This document shows positions 41,512 through 50,827 of a stretch of DNA of 64,000 nt, piece after piece. The DNA comes from Providencia vermicola (lineage in GTDB: Bacteria; Pseudomonadota; Gammaproteobacteria; Enterobacterales; Enterobacteriaceae). Location: positions 62,001 through 126,000 of the forward strand of contig NZ_JAGSPI010000004.1 of NCBI RefSeq assembly GCF_020381325.1. The letters are read 5' to 3'. Below the pieces are notes generated by a model, which saw only the letters and a program-made list of their open reading frames with translations, was not told the origin of the DNA and did no database searches. A program made the position numbers and the translations under genes. Within the stretch, counting starts at the first letter, position 1. Each line of letters starts with the position of its first letter.

Positions 41512-41891
41512 GGTAATATCTTCTTTTAAATTGCCTTACAAAATCAGTTTTGTGCAAATATCGCGACAAAACTAAAATGCTATGATTATCACAAGATTGT
41601 TAATTAGCAGCATTTTACATATAAGACCCCGCTAACACAAAGATTCAATGTAAAACAACTGTAAACTTGCCAAAGGTTAATGAGTTAGAGCACTAATTTA
41701 GCGCTAATTTAACCCTCTAAATACTCATTTATTACGAATAATAACAAGCCTATTTTGATTTTTATCTCAAAAGAGGCTGAAAAATCAATTAATTGATTAT
41801 TTAAACCAATAAACTACAAAAGGAAAACATCACGTTTTCCCCCTTTTTTATCATGGTATCAAATAATGAATTGAATACAATCTATTGATAT
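41512..41891. other. Intergenic region rseC-lepA, 380 bases, with terminator
   Basis: AT-rich, no gene. It holds the lepA promoter region and, at 41822-41840, the hairpin GGAAAAC / GTTTTCC followed on the minus strand by TTTTG, a plausible terminator for the rpoE-rseABC operon. Confidence 0.65.
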
Positions 41892-42356
41892 TTAGCAGTT
41901 AACCTGTACTGAAAGCTCGGAAGGTGGTAAACCTATTTGCAAGACGACAGGCTGAAATGCGTCATCATCACGCCAATGAGAAGCTAATTTCCGTGCAGTA
42001 TAAAAACCAACCACACCACCTACTACACCAGAAGTCGCTACCAAAAATTGGCTAAAATCAAACGATTGAGCTAACCCAGCAAAAATAAACAATCCTAAAA
42101 TTGGCGTTAAGTACACCAGCATCGCCGAACGAATTAAACTCCCTTCGGGAATACCAACCTCGATTTTTTGTCCTACGACTAAAGGCTGCTCAATAGCAAT
42201 TTCTAATTCATGTTCCGTGTTCGGCCCTATTTTGCTGAGCGCATAAGAGCCACACGTTTTACGAGCACCGCAACTTCCACATCCTGATGAAGAGCCATAA
42301 CGCAGCAGTGCCCTTCCGTTTTGCCAACGAATGACAGTTGCCCACTCTTTTACCAT
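41892..42356 (-). CDS. rseC: RseC, sigma-E regulon / redox membrane protein
   Basis: 154 residues. The N-terminal cysteine cluster CGSCGARKTCGSYALSKIG could hold an Fe-S cluster. Two membrane helices follow (about 75-95 and 105-122). The family is linked to SoxR reduction and thiamine synthesis; the exact role is unclear. It starts 3 bases after rseB and ends the operon. Confidence 0.93.
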   Translation of the reverse strand: MVKEWATVIRWQNGRALLRYGSSSGCGSCGARKTCGSYALSKIGPNTEHELEIAIEQPLVVGQKIEVGIPEGSLIRSAMLVYLTPILGLFIFAGLAQSFDFSQFLVATSGVVGGVVGFYTARKLASHWRDDDAFQPVVLQIGLPPSELSVQVNC

Positions 42357-42359
42357 AAC

Positions 42360-43310
42360 CTACTCCCGAAACTGAACACTACCTGCGATAACTTGTGCCG
42401 TTGGTAAAGGTAATTCGCCAATTACTGTAATGACATTTTGCTTTTGTGTCATAGTATAAATTGAACGACGCCCATTTTGCATTGGTTGATCTAACAACGG
42501 GCCTTTCACCGATTTTGTCACATTCACAGAGAAGGTAAATAACCCATCGCTGAACATTGCACTTTCCACAACGTCATCTTCACTTAATTTACGTACAGAA
42601 CGCGATGTTTCTTCAAAGCCTGGAGGAAGCATCCCCACTTGCCATTTGAAGGATGGTGCCGTATTTTTCGGATATACCAATAACGGCGGCATGTTCACCT
42701 TACTCAATGCAAGTAGTGAATCATTCACTGTTTTACTATCTAGCACTGTAGAGATAACCCGAAATTGCTCTAACGTTTGGCTGTTATTATCTAACAAATC
42801 AATACGTAGCGGCAGTTTCGTTTCCTCATCGATTAATAGTACATAATTAAATCGGGAATTGTCTTTCGATATTATGCGGATCACCAAAGCAGGTCGATCA
42901 CCAATATGTGTGCGCCCCGCATCAATAAAATTGTAGTAAGGCTTTATCTGTTCATAATTTGTAAATAAAACAGACGGTAAATTATCAACGATATTTTGAC
43001 CATTCAAACTAAACGCATCGAAGCCTGGCTCAAAGTAACTAATCCTATTACCTTTTTGAACAATCTCTCGGCGTGATGAATCCATCTGGATCATTTGTGA
43101 AACAGGAATACCGTCAATAATTGCATGGCGATATCTTACAGGTGTAATTGTTTGCGGGCTGAATGTCATAAATGACATTTCATAAGAAAGGTTTTGGGCA
43201 GCATTCCCCATTTCTTTAAAAAGAACATCGGCACCCTGTTCAGATGCCGAAGCTTGATTAGAAATAATCAGGCTGCCCGTCAGGCAGATGACGGATAACC
43301 ATTTTTTCAT
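42360..43310 (-). CDS. rseB: RseB, periplasmic regulator of sigma-E
   Basis: 316 residues. The signal peptide is MKKWLSVICLTGSLIISNQA with cleavage after SASA. The LolA-like N-terminal domain and smaller C-terminal domain match E. coli RseB (YRHAIIDGIPVSQMIQMD, LPLRIDLLD). It shields RseA from DegS and senses lipopolysaccharide stress. It is coupled to rseA by a TAATG overlap. Confidence 0.94.
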   Translation of the reverse strand: MKKWLSVICLTGSLIISNQASASEQGADVLFKEMGNAAQNLSYEMSFMTFSPQTITPVRYRHAIIDGIPVSQMIQMDSSRREIVQKGNRISYFEPGFDAFSLNGQNIVDNLPSVLFTNYEQIKPYYNFIDAGRTHIGDRPALVIRIISKDNSRFNYVLLIDEETKLPLRIDLLDNNSQTLEQFRVISTVLDSKTVNDSLLALSKVNMPPLLVYPKNTAPSFKWQVGMLPPGFEETSRSVRKLSEDDVVESAMFSDGLFTFSVNVTKSVKGPLLDQPMQNGRRSIYTMTQKQNVITVIGELPLPTAQVIAGSVQFRE

Positions 43311-43939
43311 TATTTCAGCTTAACTCCTGCCGCAGATGCAGGTTGTTCAGACTGTTGATATTGCTGATTCAGCATCGAGCGTCTTTCAATTTCATATTGT
43401 TGCAGCATCGAATTAATACGTTGATTTTGTTGTTCAACCTGTTGCAGTTGTTGTTCATTACCAAATAATTGGTTATCTGAAATATTCAGGCTTACAGGCG
43501 CACCACTTCCAACAGGAATGGTATTGAACATTGGCTCATCAACGGTGGAATCAACAGCATTACTTTGGTTGTACTGTTGTACCCCCACAATAACAGCTAA
43601 TGAAACACATGCTGCAACACCAATTTGAGTTATTTGGCTCGCCCAAGGACGGATTTTACCCCAGAACGGGAAAGCCCCCCAAGTCGCAGGTTCAGGCTGC
43701 GATTCGACAACTACCTGAGGATTAATACGCACAGCTTCATTCTCTAATGCCGCCGCAACGTTACTTGCAATATCAAAATGTATGACATCGCCAGTATCAT
43801 TACGTAGAGTATCACGAATAAGATGATAGCTCTCCCAACGTTGTTTTAACGTTGAATCACATGAAATGGCGTTTACAAGCTCTAAATCTAGAGCTTCGCC
43901 ATCCATCATTGCGGAAAGTTTCTCTCTTTGCATGCCCAA
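43310..43939 (-). CDS. rseA: RseA, anti-sigma-E factor
   Basis: 209 residues. The cytosolic domain MQREKLSAMMDGEALDLELV binds sigma-E. One membrane helix (ITQIGVAACVSLAVIVGV, about 105-122) and a Gln-rich periplasmic tail follow, the target of DegS and RseP cleavage. The repeated QQ stretches in the tail are normal for the family, though longer than in E. coli. It is 53 bases downstream of rpoE. Confidence 0.93.
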   Translation of the reverse strand: MGMQREKLSAMMDGEALDLELVNAISCDSTLKQRWESYHLIRDTLRNDTGDVIHFDIASNVAAALENEAVRINPQVVVESQPEPATWGAFPFWGKIRPWASQITQIGVAACVSLAVIVGVQQYNQSNAVDSTVDEPMFNTIPVGSGAPVSLNISDNQLFGNEQQLQQVEQQNQRINSMLQQYEIERRSMLNQQYQQSEQPASAAGVKLK

Positions 43940-43992
43940 TTACCTTCAGTTAATTGCATCACAATTATAATTAATCTACTGATTTAATAGCG

Positions 43993-44571
43993 TTAGTGCT
44001 GTTGAATCAGAGGTTGTACTTTATTATCAATCGCTTCCCTTGCCCTAAAAATACGGGAACGTACAGTACCTACTGGGCAATCCATAATTTCAGCGATTTC
44101 TTCATAGCTCAAACCATCAAGTTCACGAAGTGTGATTGCCATTCGTAAGTCTTCAGGCAAGGATTCAATGGTTTTGAAAACAACTTTCTTTAATTCTTCA
44201 GACAACATTAAGTTCTCTGGGTTCGAAATTTCTTTTAAAGCACCGGCGGTTTCAAAGTTTTCAGCATCACTCGCTTCAAGATCTGACGCGGGAGGGCGTC
44301 TGTCTTGTGCGACTAAATAATTTTTAGCCGTATTGACCGCAATACGATAAAGCCAAGTATAAAATGCGCTGTCACCACGAAACGATCCAATAGCACGATA
44401 CGCTTTTATAAATGATTCTTGTGCTACATCAGGCACATCCGCTTGCGGTACATAACGGGATACTAAACTTGCAACTTTGTGCTGGTATTTAATTACCAGT
44501 AAGTTGAAAGCTTGTTGATCGCCTTTTTGTACCTTTTCAACCAATAATTGGTCTGTTAATTGCTCGCTCAT
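43993..44571 (-). CDS. rpoE: Sigma-E (RpoE)
   Basis: 192-residue ECF sigma factor. Region 2 (AFIKAYRAIGSFRGDSAFYTWLYRIA-like) and region 4 (LDGLSYEEIAEIMDCPVGTVRSRIFRAREAID) are intact. It controls the envelope stress response. I chose the ATG at 44571 (MSEQLTDQLL), as in E. coli. It overlaps the stop of a 17-codon leader frame (ATGA), and the Shine-Dalgarno lies inside a hairpin, so an in-frame ATG at 44583 is less likely. Confidence 0.96.
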   Translation of the reverse strand: MSEQLTDQLLVEKVQKGDQQAFNLLVIKYQHKVASLVSRYVPQADVPDVAQESFIKAYRAIGSFRGDSAFYTWLYRIAVNTAKNYLVAQDRRPPASDLEASDAENFETAGALKEISNPENLMLSEELKKVVFKTIESLPEDLRMAITLRELDGLSYEEIAEIMDCPVGTVRSRIFRAREAIDNKVQPLIQQH

Positions 44572-44621
44572 TTCGGGAAGCATCTCCCGAACTCAGGCTG
44601 ATAATATGTTGACTTGTTCAT
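44568..44621 (-). CDS. rpoE leader peptide (RseD-like), coupled upstream frame
   Basis: Reads MNKSTYYQPEFGRCFPK and stops on the TGA that overlaps the rpoE ATG (ATGA). GGGAG sits 7 bases before its ATG, a good ribosome site. E. coli has a longer leader peptide, RseD, coupled to rpoE in the same way; the sequence is not conserved, but the layout is. Translating this frame would unfold the hairpin over the rpoE start. Too short to judge by coding statistics. Confidence 0.6.
   Translation of the reverse strand: MNKSTYYQPEFGRCFPK
44572..44591 (-). promoter_or_regulatory. Hairpin over the rpoE ribosome site
   Basis: TTCGGGA / TCCCGAA, 7-bp perfect stem with a 6-base loop, ends one base before the rpoE ATG and contains the GGGAG that would serve as its Shine-Dalgarno. 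It lies wholly inside the leader frame. Confidence 0.65.
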
Positions 44622-44648
44622 GTTCTCCCATCCTAAAGCAAGCACTAC

Positions 44649-44676
44649 TTTGAGTTATAGAAACCATTGAAGTTCA
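44649..44676 (-). promoter_or_regulatory. Sigma-E-dependent promoter of rpoE
   Basis: -35 TGAACTT (44676-44670), 16-base spacer, -10 TCAAA (44653-44649). This is the same -10 as the autoregulated E. coli rpoE promoter. Predicted start is about 22 bases before the leader-peptide ATG. Further up to nadB (44677-44965) is AT-rich DNA with no gene. Confidence 0.75.
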
Positions 44677-44965
44677 ATTTAATCTAAAAAAATAGTCAAA
44701 AATTTACAAAAGTGCTGGATTTCCATTTTCGAAGATCCCAAAGATCCTTATTAAAACAGTTGTATACAAATACCTTGTAGGTCAAGAACACAGCATACGG
44801 ATTTTGCAAATGAATGCTATAGCTATCACATTTATTCGATATGAATAAGTAAATAGACCTAGCTCAAGATAGTGACTGTAAACATCTATCCAGCAATAGT
44901 AATCGACAATCTGATAGGCTAACATAAAAAAACACACTACATACTATTATATACAGCAAACACTC

Positions 44966-46561
44966 ATGAACGGATCCACACAGCATTACACTGATATTTT
45001 AATCATTGGCAGTGGTGTCGCAGGGCTATCCGCCGCCTTACGTCTTGCACCTTTCCACCAAGTGACTATTTTGAGTAAAAGCAGCTTGAGTGAAGGCGCT
45101 TCTTATTATGCCCAAGGTGGTATTGCCGCCGTATTTGATGATACCGACAGCATCGAATCCCATGTTGAAGATACCCTCATTGCAGGAGCAGGCATTTGTC
45201 ATAGAGGTGCAGTTGAATTTATCGCCTCCAATGCAAAAGAATGCGTGCAGTGGCTTATTGACCAAGGTGTTTTATTCGATACTGAAATCACAGAAAGTGG
45301 CGAGACTCAGTACCACTTAACGCGAGAAGGTGGTCACAGCCATCGTCGCATACTTCACCATGCTGATGCGACAGGAAAAGAAGTTGAAACTACGCTTGTT
45401 GACCTCGCTTTTGCTCACCCGAATATCCATATAAAAGAACGCTATAATGCTGTTGATTTAATTCTATCCGAAGACAAGGCACCCTCACGTATTTTGGGGG
45501 CTTACGTTTGGAATCGGAAACAAGAGCAAGTTGAAACGATCCGCGCCAAAACCGTTATTTTAGCCACAGGTGGCGCGGCAAAAGTCTATCAATACACCAC
45601 TAACCCCGATATTTCGTCAGGGGATGGCATTGCAATGGCATGGCGGGCAGGTTGCCGTGTTGCTAACTTAGAGTTCAACCAATTTCATCCCACTTGCCTA
45701 TTCCACCCACAAGCACGAAACTTTTTACTTACCGAAGCATTACGGGGTGAAGGCGCGTATTTAAAACGCCCTGATGGCAGCCGCTTTATGCCTGATTATG
45801 ACGAACGAGAAGAACTTGCACCTCGTGATATTGTTGCACGAGCCATTGACCACGAAATGAAACGTCTTGGCGCAGACTGTATGTATCTTGATATCAGCCA
45901 TAAGCCAACCGATTTTGTGCAACATCATTTCCCAACTATTTATGCCAAATTAATGACGCTAGGGTTAGATATCACCAAAGAACCTATTCCTATCGTGCCC
46001 GCGGCACATTATACCTGTGGCGGAGTGATAGTCGATCACACGGGTATGACTGATATTGCCCACTTATATGCTATTGGTGAGGTTAGTTATACTGGCCTAC
46101 ACGGAGCGAACCGCATGGCATCTAATTCATTGTTAGAATGCCTTGTATATGGCTGGTCAGCCGCAGAAAACATCAAATCGACACTGCAAAATATTGCTGA
46201 AGTCCCACATTTACCTGAATGGGATGAAAGCCGAGTACATAACTCCGATGAACAAGTTGTAATCCAACATAACTGGCATGAATTACGTTTATTTATGTGG
46301 GACTACATGGGGATTGTGAGAACCACTAAGCGCCTCGAACGGGCGCTCAGACGTATTCATTTATTACAGCAAGAAATTCATGACTATTATGCTAACTTCC
46401 GTATTTCCAATAACTTACTAGAGTTACGAAACCTTGTACAAGTCGCGGAGCTAATGGTGCGATGCGCTTTAGCGCGCAAAGAAAGTCGTGGGCTACACTA
46501 CACATTAGACTATCCAGATATGTTAGAAAATTCAGGTCCAACTGTCCTGAAACCTGAATAA
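44966..46561 (+). CDS. nadB: L-aspartate oxidase
   Basis: 531 residues. The N-terminal FAD motif is [18 protein letters not shown]; conserved [25 protein letters not shown] and [12 protein letters not shown] follow, plus the helical C-terminal domain. It oxidises aspartate to iminoaspartate, the first step of NAD synthesis. Divergent from rpoE, as in E. coli. Confidence 0.96.
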   Translation: MNGSTQHYTDILIIGSGVAGLSAALRLAPFHQVTILSKSSLSEGASYYAQGGIAAVFDDTDSIESHVEDTLIAGAGICHRGAVEFIASNAKECVQWLIDQGVLFDTEITESGETQYHLTREGGHSHRRILHHADATGKEVETTLVDLAFAHPNIHIKERYNAVDLILSEDKAPSRILGAYVWNRKQEQVETIRAKTVILATGGAAKVYQYTTNPDISSGDGIAMAWRAGCRVANLEFNQFHPTCLFHPQARNFLLTEALRGEGAYLKRPDGSRFMPDYDEREELAPRDIVARAIDHEMKRLGADCMYLDISHKPTDFVQHHFPTIYAKLMTLGLDITKEPIPIVPAAHYTCGGVIVDHTGMTDIAHLYAIGEVSYTGLHGANRMASNSLLECLVYGWSAAENIKSTLQNIAEVPHLPEWDESRVHNSDEQVVIQHNWHELRLFMWDYMGIVRTTKRLERALRRIHLLQQEIHDYYANFRISNNLLELRNLVQVAELMVRCALARKESRGLHYTLDYPDMLENSGPTVLKPE

Positions 46562-46569
46562 AGCCACGA

Positions 46570-46600
46570 AACCAACGGAATAACTGTTCCGTTGGTTTTA
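46570..46600. terminator. Bidirectional terminator nadB / trmN6
   Basis: AACCAACGGAA / TTCCGTTGGTT with a TTTTA run on the nadB side, between convergent genes. Confidence 0.85.
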
Positions 46601-47332
46601 ATATTTAAGGTAAAACGGCTGAATCAATGCGCGAAAATCCTCAGTATACTCACCGCTCTGTGCTTTTAGTGCTAAATTGCTTACCTGAGTGTGTGAATTA
46701 ACTAACCGCAAACCCAATAACATACGGTGAAATGGTGTTGTTGGTTTGTCACTAACATTGACTCTCAACGCCGTAAACCACCCCCTACTTTCAGCCATTG
46801 CTTGCACTTTCTCACCAACTTCATACGGTAGCACTAAACAAAATAACCCATTTTCCGTTAAACAACGCTGTGCACATTCTAATAGTACGTCATGGGTTAG
46901 TGCGCCTGTATAGCGCGCTTGGTCACGTTGTTCATCTCGACACGCCACCGCGGGCTCAAAATAAGGCGGATTGCTTACAATCAAATCATATTGAGTGAGT
47001 GAATGCTGACTATAGTGAATAATATCCTGATTGATGATCTGTAACTGTTTCGCCCAAGGTGACGCCACAAAATTACATTGAGCTTGCTGCGCAGCTTGAA
47101 CATCCAATTCAACAGCATCAATTTGTGCACTTTGTTGTCGCTGTGCCAACATTAGCGCGACTAACCCACTCCCACTACCGATATCCAATGCAAATTGAAC
47201 ATGACCAATAGGTGCCCATGCCCCTAATAATACGCCGTCAGTGCCCACTTTCATTGCACATTGGTCATGGGCCACAAAAAACTGTTTAAATGTAAACCCA
47301 CCTTTTCGGTAGTTTTTTTTCTGATTGCTCAT
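46598..47332 (-). CDS. trmN6: tRNA1(Val) (adenine(37)-N6)-methyltransferase
   Basis: 244 residues. SAM-binding motif ALDIGSGSGLVALMLAQR and the catalytic N6-adenine motif NPPY (LIVSNPPYFEPA). N-terminus GGFTFKQFFVAHDQCAMKVGTDGVLLGAW matches E. coli YfiC. It modifies A37 of tRNA1-Val. The ATG at 47332 is preferred to a GTG 6 bases upstream. Confidence 0.93.
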   Translation of the reverse strand: MSNQKKNYRKGGFTFKQFFVAHDQCAMKVGTDGVLLGAWAPIGHVQFALDIGSGSGLVALMLAQRQQSAQIDAVELDVQAAQQAQCNFVASPWAKQLQIINQDIIHYSQHSLTQYDLIVSNPPYFEPAVACRDEQRDQARYTGALTHDVLLECAQRCLTENGLFCLVLPYEVGEKVQAMAESRGWFTALRVNVSDKPTTPFHRMLLGLRLVNSHTQVSNLALKAQSGEYTEDFRALIQPFYLKY

Positions 47333-47410
47333 CCACACACTCTACTTACCTGGAACTGACCATTTTCTCATATTGAGCAAATAAAAGTCATCATTTAACC
47401 TATTCGTTAC

Positions 47411-47441
47411 AATATAATTCTTATAATATGAGAATTATATT
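47411..47441. promoter_or_regulatory. Operator dyad upstream of the IclR-type regulator
   Basis: AATATAATTCT / AGAATTATATT, a perfect 11-bp inverted repeat with a 9-base spacer, about 47 bases upstream of the regulator ATG. Location and symmetry suggest the regulator binds here and represses itself and hutG. Confidence 0.6.
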
Positions 47442-47487
47442 TGAGGCACAAAAAGTTTACTGCTAAGTTCGAAAAAAAGGAGATGCG

Positions 47488-48219
47488 ATGAACAGCATTA
47501 ATAGAACCCTAGATGTCTTGTCCTACATCACGAGTTGCGCATCCCCAGTGACGCCACAGGTTATTTCAACTGCGCTGGACATTCCATTATCAACAGTTTA
47601 TCGCTTACTGACAATTCTCATAGATTGGGAATTTGTGTCTCATGCAAAGCAATATGGTACTTATTGTGTCGGCTCGCAGAGTATCAAAAATCACGAAAAA
47701 TACTATCACCACAGCTTATTGATGGAAGCCACAAAATCAGAACTTCAATCATTAGCGAAAAAAACACGAGAAACCGCAGCGATTATCACCTCAAATCTGC
47801 GAGAAACGATTTGTGTAGACATGATAGAAAGCGAACAAGCCTTACGTTGCTCATTTATCATTGGTCGCGGTAATACCCTAATCAAAGGGGCCAGTGCCAA
47901 AACATTGTTAGCTTTTCATCAAACACAGTACCAAGAATACGTGTTTGAGATACATGCAAAACAGCTTGTTTCTGACGTCGATAAGCTGAAATTACAACAA
48001 GACTTACAGCAGATCCGCAAACAAGGCTACGGCACATCAACCAGTGAGATCGATGAGGGGGTCTTTGGCGTTTCCGCCCCGATTTTTAAAGGAAATGATG
48101 TACTGGCCGTCGTCTCTGTTATGGCTCCTGAATTTCGCTCAACTCACCGTGTTGACGAGTTAATTATGCATACACGTCAAGCGGCAGATAACATCACTAA
48201 ATTGATTAATTTGGAGTAA
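47488..48219 (+). CDS. IclR-family transcriptional regulator
   Basis: 243 residues. The N-terminal winged helix (TPQVISTALDIPLSTVYRLLTILIDWEFV) and C-terminal IclR effector domain (RCSFIIGRGNTLIKGASAKTLLA, EIDEGVFGVSAPIF) are complete. AAGGAGATG precedes the ATG. It starts an operon with hutG, 2 bases apart, so it is likely the local regulator of formiminoglutamate use, replacing the GntR-type HutC usual in hut operons (inference). Confidence 0.88.
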   Translation: MNSINRTLDVLSYITSCASPVTPQVISTALDIPLSTVYRLLTILIDWEFVSHAKQYGTYCVGSQSIKNHEKYYHHSLLMEATKSELQSLAKKTRETAAIITSNLRETICVDMIESEQALRCSFIIGRGNTLIKGASAKTLLAFHQTQYQEYVFEIHAKQLVSDVDKLKLQQDLQQIRKQGYGTSTSEIDEGVFGVSAPIFKGNDVLAVVSVMAPEFRSTHRVDELIMHTRQAADNITKLINLE

Positions 48220-48221
48220 CT

Positions 48222-49139
48222 ATGACACAACCTTTCCAATGGCAAGGGCGCACGGATGGTGAAACACAAGAACATTTGCGTATTCATCAAGTGATTAACA
48301 AAGTATCACCCGCACAATTTACGTTGATAGGCTTTGCCTCTGATGAGGGCGTAAGACGCAATAAAGGCCGACAAGGGGCTAAAGCAGGGCCTGATGCTAT
48401 TCGTCGCCAACTTGCTGGGTTACCTATCCACCAGCCGCTAGCCATGAAAGATCTGGGAACCGTGAGTTGTGATGATGGCGATCTTGAATCTGCACAACGC
48501 CGCTTATCTGACAAAATTATTGAAAGTTTAACTGCAAATGAGCACCCTATTATATTAGGTGGTGGCCATGAAGTGGCCTTTGCTAGCTTCCAAGGGTTAT
48601 TTGATTATGTCGAACAAAATCAATCAGGCAAAACGATTGGGATCATCAATTTTGATGCCCATTTTGATTTACGTGAAGCCCCTGAAGCAACTTCTGGCAC
48701 GCCTTTTTTACAATCTGCGCAATTATGTCAGAAACACCAGCGCCCTTTCCACTACCTGTGTTTAGGCATCGCTGATCATGGCAACACCAAGGTATTATTC
48801 GATACTGCAGACCGTTTAGGCTGCCAATACCTTCGTGATAAACAGCTAAGCTTTTCGCAACTTCCACAAGCTGTTAAACAACTTCAAGCATTCATCGATG
48901 GCGTTGATTATTTGTATATCACTGTGGATTTAGATGTATTCTCTGCCGCTATTGCCCCAGGTGTCAGCGCCCCTGCACCTAAAGGTATCTCTACCGAAAC
49001 GTTTGATGAACTTTTTGCCGTTATTAAAGGCAGCAAAAAAATCGCCCTCTTCGATATTGCGGAGTGCAACCCTGAATTTGATATTGACAACCATACCGCC
49101 AAGCTTGCGGCTTATTTGATTTACCAATATTTATTCTAA
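48222..49139 (+). CDS. hutG: Formimidoylglutamase (ureohydrolase family)
   Basis: 305 residues. Arginase-fold Mn-binding motifs are all present: GGGHE, NFDAHFDLR and DLDVFSAAIAPG (two Asp) and the substrate-region EATSGTPF. It hydrolyses formiminoglutamate to glutamate and formamide, last step of one histidine degradation route. No hutH, hutU or hutI is in the window. An agmatinase-like role is the alternative, but HutG-like features and the downstream glutamate permease favour this call. Confidence 0.85.
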   Translation: MTQPFQWQGRTDGETQEHLRIHQVINKVSPAQFTLIGFASDEGVRRNKGRQGAKAGPDAIRRQLAGLPIHQPLAMKDLGTVSCDDGDLESAQRRLSDKIIESLTANEHPIILGGGHEVAFASFQGLFDYVEQNQSGKTIGIINFDAHFDLREAPEATSGTPFLQSAQLCQKHQRPFHYLCLGIADHGNTKVLFDTADRLGCQYLRDKQLSFSQLPQAVKQLQAFIDGVDYLYITVDLDVFSAAIAPGVSAPAPKGISTETFDELFAVIKGSKKIALFDIAECNPEFDIDNHTAKLAAYLIYQYLF

Positions 49140-49300
49140 TAAAACAACACAACAATTCGACTGATAAATACAAATGCCTTTATAGCAACTCAGTAACAAT
49201 GCCATAAAAATAATACATTGATGAGTTGTAGGTGACATGAAATTTATATGTCACCACTAGTTTATACAGTAATGCTGAACTTTGATTTCAAAGTCTTTTT

Positions 49301-49425
49301 TATGCCTTTAGATTTCAAGTTACAGCTAGGCGGCAAACTGGGTTATCCCTAGGAGCATACTGGAGTATGTGACTAGGGTGAGCCAGTGAAGCCAACAACG
49401 CTGTAGCTAGCAAGATAAAGGTATA
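49301..49425. repeat. ERIC element upstream of gltS
   Basis: Ends TATGCCTTTA / TAAAGGTATA, core dyad CCTAGGAGCATAC / GTATGTGACTAGG and AAGCCAACAACGCTG tail. About 125 bp. It stops 17 bases before the gltS ATG, so it lies in the gltS 5' UTR or promoter. It takes up most of the second half of the 302-base hutG-gltS gap; the rest is AT-rich. Confidence 0.88.
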
Positions 49426-49441
49426 ACACAAAGGGAAACTT

Positions 49442-50647
49442 ATGATTCTACACCTAGACACACTATCCACCTTATTCCTTACCGTCATCTGCCTCCTCAT
49501 GGGCATCCACTTAAAAAAACGCATTGAGTGGTTACAACGATTTTGTATTCCATCTCCTGTCATTGGCGGATTTTTAGTGAGTTTAATCATTTGGGGACTG
49601 AAATCGTTCAACCTCGCTGAAATAAATTTTGATACCAGTTTACAAACCTTCTTGATGGTCGCATTTTTCACCACAATCGGTATTGATGGCAGTTTCCGAA
49701 TTCTCAAAACAGGTGGTCGCTTATTATTTATGTACCTGTTTATTTGCTGGTTTGTGGTCATTTTCCAAGATACCTTTGGGGCAGGGTTAGCGCATCTATT
49801 AGGTATCGAACCTGTCATTGGTATTATGGCTGGCGGTGTTTCACTCACGGGTGGCCATGGTGGCGCTGCTGCCTTTGGCGGCATGGCCGAAGGACTTGGC
49901 GTACAATCAGCAACAGTTGCCGCGATAGCTGCCGCGACCTTTGGGTTAATTACGGGAAGCTTATTGGGGGGGCCAATCGCTACCTATTTGATTAAAAAAT
50001 TCAATGTCCGTATTCAAGCAGACGAAAAAGTCGAAAAAATTCAAGTTCCTGAAACTATTGCAGGGAAAATTGAGTCTATCGATGCACATGCTTTCTTAAA
50101 AATGCTTGCCTTGATCTTAGGGATCATGGTCATTGGTCAATTTGCCTCTGCGCAATTCACTAAAGCCACTGGTTTTTCACTACCGAGCTACGTTGGCGCG
50201 ATGATCATTGCAATTGTCATCCGTAATATTAATGATCAGGTTGAATTATTCCGTATCAACCAAAAATCTATCGATCTTATTTCTGAAGTGTCCCTCGGTC
50301 TTTTCTTAACTATGGCCATGATGTCACTGAAGATTTGGGAATTAAAAGCTGTGGCTCTCCCACTCTTTACCATTCTATTCGCACAAGTTGTCGTTTTAAT
50401 TTTGCTCGTCATATTTGTTATTTTTAGGTTGTTAGGGAAAAACTACGATGCCGCAGTAATGTGTGCAGGTCTGATGGGGCATGGCTTAGGTGCAACACCA
50501 AATGCGATGGCGAACATGTCATCCGTTTGTGAACGTTACAAACAAGTTTCCATGAAAGCGTTTATGATTGTGCCATTAAGCGGTGCAGTACTCATCGACT
50601 TAGTGGGTATTCCATACCATACTTGGCTGATTAATATGCTTAGCTAA
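49442..50647 (+). CDS. gltS: Sodium/glutamate symporter
   Basis: 401 residues, same size as E. coli GltS. Paired re-entrant loop motifs GGVSLTGGHGGAAAFG and GLMGHGLGATPNAMAN are diagnostic, and about ten membrane helices are visible. It imports glutamate with Na+. Placed after hutG, which makes glutamate, though the 300-base gap and ERIC suggest its own transcript. Confidence 0.95.
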   Translation: MILHLDTLSTLFLTVICLLMGIHLKKRIEWLQRFCIPSPVIGGFLVSLIIWGLKSFNLAEINFDTSLQTFLMVAFFTTIGIDGSFRILKTGGRLLFMYLFICWFVVIFQDTFGAGLAHLLGIEPVIGIMAGGVSLTGGHGGAAAFGGMAEGLGVQSATVAAIAAATFGLITGSLLGGPIATYLIKKFNVRIQADEKVEKIQVPETIAGKIESIDAHAFLKMLALILGIMVIGQFASAQFTKATGFSLPSYVGAMIIAIVIRNINDQVELFRINQKSIDLISEVSLGLFLTMAMMSLKIWELKAVALPLFTILFAQVVVLILLVIFVIFRLLGKNYDAAVMCAGLMGHGLGATPNAMANMSSVCERYKQVSMKAFMIVPLSGAVLIDLVGIPYHTWLINMLS

Positions 50648-50659
50648 CAAATATCTAGT

Positions 50660-50683
50660 TCAGGAGAGCTTCGGCTCTCCTGA
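50660..50683 (+). terminator. Terminator of gltS
   Basis: TCAGGAGAGC-TTCG-GCTCTCCTGA, a 10-bp stem with a stable TTCG loop, then TTTCTTTT. Confidence 0.9.
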
Positions 50684-50827
50684 TTTCTTTTGTCATTTCG
50701 CTAATTTTTCCTCGAGTTATCGCTCCCTGTCTAACCTGAAAACAGTTACACTTGTGAAAAGCGGATTTTTTCAGGTGAACAATTTTGCTAACCTGTTTAT
50801 AATCAGCGCCCCAAATAGAGGTATATC

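Noticed and set aside
49315-49884. 189-codon minus-strand frame over the ERIC and gltS start
   Set aside because: Shadow of gltS running through a repeat; no family resemblance.
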